A stretch of 64,000 nucleotides of DNA from assembly GCF_036345155.1 (NCBI RefSeq), contig NZ_CP107772.1, forward strand, positions 6,882,001 to 6,946,000, in the 5' to 3' direction. Source of the stretch: Streptomyces sp. NBC_00582. Its GTDB lineage: Bacteria; Actinomycetota; Actinomycetes; Streptomycetales; Streptomycetaceae. Positions 59,223-64,000 of this stretch are shown here, in pieces (position 1 is the first letter of the stretch; each line of letters begins with the position of its first letter). Under the pieces are notes generated by a model. It made no database searches and was not told the origin of the DNA. It saw nothing but the letters and a program-made list of their open reading frames with translations. A program made the position numbers and the translations under genes.

Positions 59223-60394
59223 GGGTGGATGCACTCCCTGGACTCGGTGGGCACGACCCGCGACGCGGACACCTGGCACAGCAGATCGCGGTACACGTCC
59301 GCGACCGCCGCTGCCGTACGCCGCACGTCGTGCGTGGACAGGACGTGACGGCGCCCCTGCTCGCCGAGCGAGGCCCGCAGCGGCGCGTCGGACAGCAGCC
59401 CGGCGACGGCCCGGGCCAGCCCCGCCGGATCGTCGGCGGGCACCAGACAGCGGGCCGCGAACGCCTCGGGGAGGCTCTCCCGGGCGCCGTCCACCTCGGT
59501 CACCACCACCGGCCGCCCGCAGGCCAGCGCCTCCAGCGGGGCGAGCGCCATGCCCTCCCAGCGCGACGGCAGCACCACCAGGTCGGCGGCCCGGTACCAG
59601 GGGACCGTGTCGTCGACGGCACCCGCGAACACCACCGACTCCGGCGCCCCGGCCCGCAGCCGCTCCCCGTCCGGGCCGTCCCCGACGAGCACCAGCCGCG
59701 CCCCGGGCACCTCCCGCACGACGTCCGGCCACGCCCGCAGCAGCACGTCCTGCCCCTTCTGCCGGCACAGCCGCCCGACACACACCACGAGCGGCGCGGC
59801 CGGCTCGAGATCCGGCAGCAGGCGGGCGCGTACGGCGTCGGCGCCGCCGGGCCGGAACCGCTCGGTGTCGATGCCGTTGGGGACGACGCTCCACCGGCCG
59901 GTGATCCCGGCCCGCAGCCCGGTCGCGCGCTCCGCCTCGCTCACGCACATCAGCCGGCCGGCCCAGCGCGCCCCGAACCGCTCCCACCGCAGGGCGAGTG
60001 CGGCGGTGGTCCCGCCGACCGCCTCGAACGACCAGGCGTGCGGCTGGAACACCGTCGGGATCCGTCCCCGGACCGCCAGCCGTCCGGCCAGCCCCGCCTT
60101 CGCACTGTGGGCGTGCACCAGTGCGGGGCGTACCTCGTCGAGCAGGTGTACGAGCCGTCGTACCTCACCCGGCAGTGAGGGCCCGGGGGACCGGGTGGCC
60201 TCCCACCGCCGCACCCGTGCGCCGAGGGCGCTCAGGCCGTCGGCGAGAGCGCTGTCGGGGCAGGCGACGGTGACGTGCAGTCCGGCCGCGAGCTGGGCCC
60301 GCGCCAGGTCGGTGACCACCCGGGCGACGCCGCCGTCCACGGGCTGGGTGAGATGCAGGACCCGGGTTCCGACGTCGGGTTCTGGCTGGTGCAT
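59219..60394 (-). CDS. glycosyltransferase family 4, first gene of the polysaccharide operon
   Basis: A 391-residue GT-B enzyme: VLHLTQPVDGGVARVVTDLARAQ at the N-terminus, SVVPNGIDTERFR linker, VCVGRLCRQKGQDVLLRAW and PSRWEGMALAPLEALACGRPVV (EX7E). It elongates the lipid-linked sugar made by the next gene's product. GAGGA precedes the ATG by 9 nt. As first gene it is followed by seven others with overlaps or at most 8 bp between them, so all eight should be made from one transcript. Confidence 0.92.
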   Translation of the reverse strand: MHQPEPDVGTRVLHLTQPVDGGVARVVTDLARAQLAAGLHVTVACPDSALADGLSALGARVRRWEATRSPGPSLPGEVRRLVHLLDEVRPALVHAHSAKAGLAGRLAVRGRIPTVFQPHAWSFEAVGGTTAALALRWERFGARWAGRLMCVSEAERATGLRAGITGRWSVVPNGIDTERFRPGGADAVRARLLPDLEPAAPLVVCVGRLCRQKGQDVLLRAWPDVVREVPGARLVLVGDGPDGERLRAGAPESVVFAGAVDDTVPWYRAADLVVLPSRWEGMALAPLEALACGRPVVVTEVDGARESLPEAFAARCLVPADDPAGLARAVAGLLSDAPLRASLGEQGRRHVLSTHDVRRTAAAVADVYRDLLCQVSASRVVPTESRECIHP

Positions 60395-60852
60395 CGCGCG
60401 GTTTCCTCGCTCATGGTGGCGCTCGGGACGGGGCCGGAACGCGCCGACTGCTCGGTCCGTGTCCCGGTGGTCGCGAAGAGCGCCCCCGGCCCACGCCGCG
60501 TCCCGGTGGAAAACGAGCTTGAACGTCCGCTGGTCACCACCGGGCGCAAACCCGCGCCGAGATCGAACACGTCACCGCAACGGCCCATGAAGTCGGTACG
60601 CGCCGGGACGTGCGCCGCCGGAGCCGCCCCGCGCCGCTGATCACCGTGTTCAACACATCGTCGGATGGATAGACCGGTCGGCCGGATGCCGAGGCGGCCG
60701 TGGTGGGTGCGGGGCGGGGTCGATCGCACGAGCGAATCAATTCACCCCTTTGGCGGCACAACCCCGGGCGGCACAGCGCGTTGACACAGCGCCGGGCATC
60801 CCCGCCCGGGTGTTGATGTCACAACCCGTCAAATCCCAAGGAGCACCTCTCC
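60395..60852. other. 458-bp divergent promoter region, EPS operon and chaplin
   Basis: No gene with consistent coding bias. The right end carries the chaplin promoter (60757-60784) and an inverted repeat CCGGGC-ATCCCC-GCCCGG (60793-60810) in its leader. The left part must hold the EPS-operon promoter; TTGAAC near 60650 on the minus strand is a possible -35. Confidence 0.5.
60757..60784 (+). promoter_or_regulatory. sigma-BldN-like promoter of the chaplin gene
   Basis: CACAAC, 16 nt, CGTTGA. Same core (CAAC-17 nt-GTTG) as before the rodlins; leader of about 60 nt. Confidence 0.55.
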
Positions 60853-61092
60853 ATGTCGCGTATCGCGAAGGGCCTGGTCCTGACCTCCGTTGCCGCTGCG
60901 GCCGTCGCCGGCGCCTCCGGCATCGCCACCGCCGACAGCGGCGCGAGCGGCGTCGCCGAGCACTCCCCGGGCGTGCTGTCGGGCAACGTCGCCCAGGTGC
61001 CGATCCACATCCCGATCAACATCTGCGGCAACACCGTCAACCTGGGCGGTCTGCTGAACCCGGCTTTCGGGAACACCTGCATCAACGACTGA
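60853..61092 (+). CDS. short chaplin
   Basis: A 79-residue secreted chaplin: signal peptide cut after GIATA, then SGVAEHSPGVLSGNVAQVPIHIPINICGN and TVNLGGLLNPAFGNTC, with both conserved Cys. It forms amphipathic amyloid fibrils coating aerial hyphae. AAGGAG lies 9 nt before the ATG. It is divergent from the exopolysaccharide operon and about 14 kb from the other chaplin and the rodlins. The domain is closer to the textbook chaplin sequence than the copy at 46726. Confidence 0.95.
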   Translation: MSRIAKGLVLTSVAAAAVAGASGIATADSGASGVAEHSPGVLSGNVAQVPIHIPINICGNTVNLGGLLNPAFGNTCIND

Positions 61093-61110
61093 CGTCACGT
61101 CACGACCTCA

Positions 61111-61148
61111 CCGAACGGCCGCCCTCCCGCCGGAGAGCGGCCGTTCGG
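61111..61148 (+). terminator. hairpin after the chaplin gene
   Basis: Perfect 12-bp stem (61111-61122 with 61137-61148), 14-nt loop, 18 bp after the stop. Confidence 0.8.
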
Positions 61149-61240
61149 CTTGCTCCTGTTGCGGGGCGTCACTGCTCCTTTCAGGGTGGGCACAGGATCC
61201 GACCCACCTCGGGATCCGGCACACACCGAAAGGGACCCCC

Positions 61241-61990
61241 ATGCGTGGCCTGCCCATACGGCGTATCGCCTCCACCGCTCTGTGCGCCTCCGTCGCCCTC
61301 GGTGTCGCCGCGCCCACCGCCCTCGCGGCCGACGCGGCCCGGGAGCGCGGCGCCGCGGCGTCCCGTTCACCCGTCCCCGGCGTGGACGCGCTGCTCGACC
61401 AGGTCGAGACCCTGAGCGGGCTGGAAACCGTGCCCACGCCGGTCACCGATCTCGTCCACACCGTCCTCGCGGCCGACGGCGGCCGACTCGACGGCGCGCA
61501 GGCGACCCAACTCGGGGCCGCCGCGCAGCAGTCCCTCACCGACGCCACCGCCTCGCTCCAGGCGCCCGAGGTCGCGACGCCGGTGGCCGACGCGCTGACC
61601 GCGCTGCGGATCACGGTGGACGAGCTGCTCGCGGCCGCCACCTCCGGCAGCGTCGCCGACATCGTCTCGACGGCGGCGGGGGTCGTGCACGGCGTGGTCG
61701 ACGTGGTCGTCGCCGCGCTGACCGCGGCGGGCCCGCCGGTGGCCGTGCCCGGCGGGTCCGGCCTCCCGGTGTCCACCTCCGAGGCCCCGGCGCCGACGCC
61801 TTCGCTCCCGGCCGCGTCGACCCTCCCGGCCGCTTCGACCCTCCCGGCACCGTCGACCCTCCCGGCCGAGTCGTCCCTCCCCGCCGCGTCCACTCTCCCG
61901 GCGGTCGTCCCGTTCCTGCCGGCTCCCGTGCCGTTCCTCCCGGCCACCGGGCCGGCCGGGCCGGGGGTCGATCTGCTCCCGGCCCACTGA
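61241..61990 (+). CDS. secreted protein with Ser-Thr-Leu-Pro-Ala repeats
   Basis: A 249-residue secreted protein I do not recognise. Signal peptide cut after PTALA (about residue 29); helical, Ala/Val/Asp-rich region 45-165; then a Pro-rich tail with five imperfect copies of STLPAA (about 186-225) and PVPFLPATGPAG. It has no sortase motif followed by a membrane segment and is therefore probably released or bound to the wall non-covalently. AAGGGA precedes the ATG. The location between chaplins and a second small secreted protein suggests an envelope role. Confidence 0.7.
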   Translation: MRGLPIRRIASTALCASVALGVAAPTALAADAARERGAAASRSPVPGVDALLDQVETLSGLETVPTPVTDLVHTVLAADGGRLDGAQATQLGAAAQQSLTDATASLQAPEVATPVADALTALRITVDELLAAATSGSVADIVSTAAGVVHGVVDVVVAALTAAGPPVAVPGGSGLPVSTSEAPAPTPSLPAASTLPAASTLPAPSTLPAESSLPAASTLPAVVPFLPAPVPFLPATGPAGPGVDLLPAH

Positions 61991-62086
61991 CGGGCGGTCC
62001 CCTCGGGAAACTTTCCGTCCGCGGGGTTTCCGCAGCCCAGGGGGATCGTTGTGCACGGCGTCAGCACTTCCCCCGAAAGGAACCCG

Positions 62087-62377
62087 ATGAAGTCCCTGAA
62101 GGCCGCCGCCGTCGTCGCCGGGTCCGTCGTCCTCGCCGGCGCCGCCGCACCCGCGTTCGCCCACGAGACCGCGGACCTCACGCCCACCAGCCTCAACGGC
62201 GCCGTGAACACGCTCACCAAGGGTGATCTCACCGCGCGGGACGTGATGCCGCTGCAGAGCCAGTCGAACGCGCTCGACACCGAGAACAAGGGCTCCCTGC
62301 TCCACGCCGTCAACGGCGCGGCCGGCGCCCTCAACCAGCACGCCAAGCTCCTCGGCGGGCTCCCTCTGAACGGCTGA
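62087..62377 (+). CDS. small secreted protein
   Basis: A 96-residue secreted protein: signal peptide MKSLKAAAVVAGSVVLAGA cut after APAFA, then a short, polar region with NGAVNTLTKGDL, NALDTENKGSLLHAVNGAAGALN and ending GGLPLNG. AAGGAA lies 6 nt before ATG 62087, which decides the start. Family unknown to me. The PLNG motif recurs in the partial secreted protein at the window end (PVPLNGLENSLG), hinting at a family of related small exported proteins. Confidence 0.7.
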   Translation: MKSLKAAAVVAGSVVLAGAAAPAFAHETADLTPTSLNGAVNTLTKGDLTARDVMPLQSQSNALDTENKGSLLHAVNGAAGALNQHAKLLGGLPLNG

Positions 62378-62392
62378 CGCCCCTCTCGCGCA

Positions 62393-62422
62393 GGGCCGGT
62401 CCCCCGCGCACGGGACCGGCCC
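62393..62422 (+). terminator. hairpin after the small secreted protein
   Basis: Perfect 11-bp stem (62393-62403 with 62412-62422), 8-nt loop, 16 bp after the stop. Confidence 0.75.
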
Positions 62423-62550
62423 CGCCACGCGGGCGGGGGGGGAACGGTCCGGGAACACCGTCCCTCGTTCGTGTGGAGCACCCCCGAGGCGTCCCCCGGT
62501 CGGGTGAGAACACCCCCGGCGGCCCGCCGTGGCGCTTATAGGGTCGCGCG

Positions 62551-63051
62551 GTGACCTCAACCCCAAGCGCAACCCGCCCCTTCAGCGTGGCCGAGCTGGG
62601 CACCCTCGTCGTGATGCCGTGGAGCGGCGAGGCCCCCGACGGCGGCGACATGCCCTACCTGCTCGCCTACTCCCTCGGCGACGCGGACGGCGGCGCCGCG
62701 ACCACCGCCGCCGCCATCGAGCGGCTGCTCACCGACAACGGCCTGCCCGTCGGCGGCGACCTCGTCGACGGCACCGAACGGCCCAGCCTGCCGGTCGGCC
62801 TGCTCGTCACCGCCGGCGCGGCCGTCCTGACCATGCCGATGCTCAACGCCCAGTGCGTGCCGCCGCCCGAGTGGCTGGACGCCGTCGAGGCCCGCGGCTA
62901 CGCCTACCTCGTCTTCACCACCCGACCGTGGCCCGAGGCCGTCCCCGGCAAGGCCGTCGAGCCCGAGGCGCTGGCCGCGTTCGCGGGCGCCGAGGAGACC
63001 CTCACCGCCGCGGCCCACGTCGTGCTGCCCGCCCGCAGCCTGCGCGGCTGA
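62551..63051 (+). CDS. DUF5949 family protein
   Basis: A 166-residue cytoplasmic protein. The sequence around ELGTLVVMPWSGEAPDGGDMPYLLAYSLGD and the overall length agree with the streptomycete DUF5949 family, whose function is unknown. GTG start at 62551 without strong ribosome-binding site. It lies 5 bp before the VKOR-like gene and is therefore probably co-transcribed with it. Confidence 0.7.
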   Translation: MTSTPSATRPFSVAELGTLVVMPWSGEAPDGGDMPYLLAYSLGDADGGAATTAAAIERLLTDNGLPVGGDLVDGTERPSLPVGLLVTAGAAVLTMPMLNAQCVPPPEWLDAVEARGYAYLVFTTRPWPEAVPGKAVEPEALAAFAGAEETLTAAAHVVLPARSLRG

Positions 63052-63056
63052 CACCC

Positions 63057-63674
63057 GTGCCCCCGCCCGAGGACGGCAGGACGGCGGGCGCGACGGGCGC
63101 GGCGGGCGCCGGCCGTGCCTTCGCCGTGCTGCTCGTGCTGAGCGGCGCGGCCGGGCTGCTGGCCTCCTGGGTCATCACCCTCGACAAGTTCAAGCTGCTG
63201 GAGGACCCCGGCTTCACGCCGGGCTGCAGCCTGAACCCGGTGGTGTCCTGCGGCAGCGTCATGACGAGCGACCAGGCCTCGGCGTTCGGGTTCCCCAACC
63301 CGATGCTGGGCCTGGTGGCCTACGGCGTCGTCGTGTGCGTCGGCATGAGTCTGCTGGCCGGCGCCGCCTTCCCCCGCTGGTACTGGCTCACCTTCACCGC
63401 CGGCTGCCTCTTCGGCGTCGGGTTCGTGTCCTGGCTGCAGTTCGAGTCCCTGTACCGGATCAACGCGCTGTGCCTGTGGTGCTGTCTCGCGTGGATCGCC
63501 ACGATCGTGCTGTTCTGGTACGTCGTCTCCTTCGACGTACGCCGCGCGTTCCTGCCGGCGCCCCCGGCCCTGCGCGCGTTCTTCGAGGAATTCACCTGGG
63601 TGCTGCCCGTGCTGCATCTCGGCGTCGTCGGCATGCTCATCCTGACCCGCTGGTGGGATTTCTGGACGAGCTGA
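63057..63674 (+). CDS. vitamin K epoxide reductase (VKOR) family protein
   Basis: A 205-residue membrane protein with about five segments. Conserved VKOR features: the loop Cys pair in CSLNPVVSCGSV, Ser/Thr-rich MTSDQASAFGFPNPMLGL, and the active-site CxxC in INALCLWCC. In actinobacteria VKOR re-oxidises DsbA-like partners and so drives disulfide formation in exported proteins. That is relevant here because chaplins and rodlins carry conserved Cys pairs. GTG 63057 is the first start after the DUF5949 stop. Confidence 0.88.
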   Translation: MPPPEDGRTAGATGAAGAGRAFAVLLVLSGAAGLLASWVITLDKFKLLEDPGFTPGCSLNPVVSCGSVMTSDQASAFGFPNPMLGLVAYGVVVCVGMSLLAGAAFPRWYWLTFTAGCLFGVGFVSWLQFESLYRINALCLWCCLAWIATIVLFWYVVSFDVRRAFLPAPPALRAFFEEFTWVLPVLHLGVVGMLILTRWWDFWTS

Positions 63675-63794
63675 CGATGTGCTCGTGGCACTACTACGGC
63701 AGCCGGGGGAATTGTGCGCTGGCGCCGTTTTCCGGCTCGTTACCCGGTACGGACGCACAGCCCCCAGAACTGACCGAAAGGGCCCGTACCCCAG

Positions 63795-64000
63795 ATGAAG
63801 CCGACCACCCGAGGAACCCTCGCCGCCGTACTGACGTGTATGGCCGCCGCGGCCGGAGCGGTCGCCGCGACCCCCGCCGCGGCGATCGGCACGGTCCCGG
63901 TCCCCGTCCCGCTGAACGGCCTGGAGAACTCCCTCGGCATGGAACTGCCCGAGGCCTCCGGAGAGCTCCCGCTGCCGACGCCGGGCTCGCCCGAGGGCCC
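63795..64000 (+). CDS. secreted protein, 5' part, cut by the window edge
   Basis: The first 68 codons from ATG 63795: signal peptide MKPTTRGTLAAVLTCMAAAAG cut near AATPAAA, then a Pro/Leu-rich mature start with VPVPLNGLENSLGMELPE. The gene runs past base 64000. Its PLNG element resembles the end of the small secreted protein at 62087. An AAAGGG lies rather far (about 14 nt) before the ATG. Confidence 0.6.
   Translation, partial: MKPTTRGTLAAVLTCMAAAAGAVAATPAAAIGTVPVPVPLNGLENSLGMELPEASGELPLPTPGSPEG

Overview
The window is high-GC actinomycete chromosome and reads as Streptomyces. The GC content, the strong third-position G/C bias, the many GTG starts in 4-bp overlaps, and the rodlin and chaplin genes (known from aerial-hyphae-forming streptomycetes) all point that way. 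From memory, the order of chaplins, rodlins, acyl-CoA synthetase, mmsA, metal ATPase, citrate synthase and helicase resembles the S. coelicolor SCO2699-SCO2737 neighbourhood. I could not check this by alignment. I see no tRNA, rRNA, CRISPR array, complete IS or prophage.

Layout. 1-917: end of a sugar operon (a truncated gene plus a TIM-barrel sugar-phosphate isomerase). 1050-5927: a type VII secretion polymorphic-toxin operon: a small DUF6507-like helical protein, a toxin with a C-terminal mono-ADP-ribosyltransferase domain, a GC-poor likely immunity gene, and two T7SS-associated proteins. 6285-7505: a lipase-like hydrolase. 7759-13660 (minus): a ribose-type operon rbsR-rbsA-rbsCB-rbsK-rbsD, with permease and binding protein fused in one chain, preceded by two identical LacI-type half-palindromic sites. 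13941-17714: RecD2-like helicase and citrate synthase. 18465-21985 (minus): CopA-type ATPase, CopZ chaperone and a PrsW-like membrane protease; a CsoR-type operator sits on the protease stop codon. 22101-26220: a TetR/MMPL-exporter pair divergent from a long nested palindrome, then an alcohol dehydrogenase. 26239-27803: a BldC-sized HTH protein and an AraC regulator. 27941-36694: inositol catabolism (an inosose TIM barrel, minus; iolC, iolJ-like aldolase, iolB, iolD, mmsA, plus) and an APC permease.

36702-37177 holds fused remnants of an FxsB radical-SAM gene and an AAC(3)-family acetyltransferase gene. 38213-43364: an unusual hydrolase-ABC ATPase fusion with its permease, and a vWA lipoprotein. 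43459-45378: acyl-CoA synthetase.

45443-63674+ is a cell-surface island: two tandem rodlins, two short chaplins, a sortase-anchored His/Gly-rich repeat protein, an ATP-grasp enzyme, a secreted GH26-like hydrolase, an eight-gene tightly coupled exopolysaccharide operon (minus), several small secreted proteins, a DUF5949 protein and a VKOR-family protein. Both rodlins and one chaplin share a similarly placed promoter pattern (CAAC, 17-18 nt, GTTG) resembling the sigma-BldN consensus. That suggests the hydrophobic rodlet layer is switched on together, next to genes for a polysaccharide that may lie in the same envelope.

Most intriguing: the ADP-ribosyltransferase toxin with ExE instead of the QxE of the DNA-modifying relatives; the extracytoplasmic hydrolase fused to an ABC ATPase; the chaplin-like leader and sortase anchor carrying HGD/KPG repeats instead of chaplin domains; and the collapsed FxsB/AAC(3) locus.
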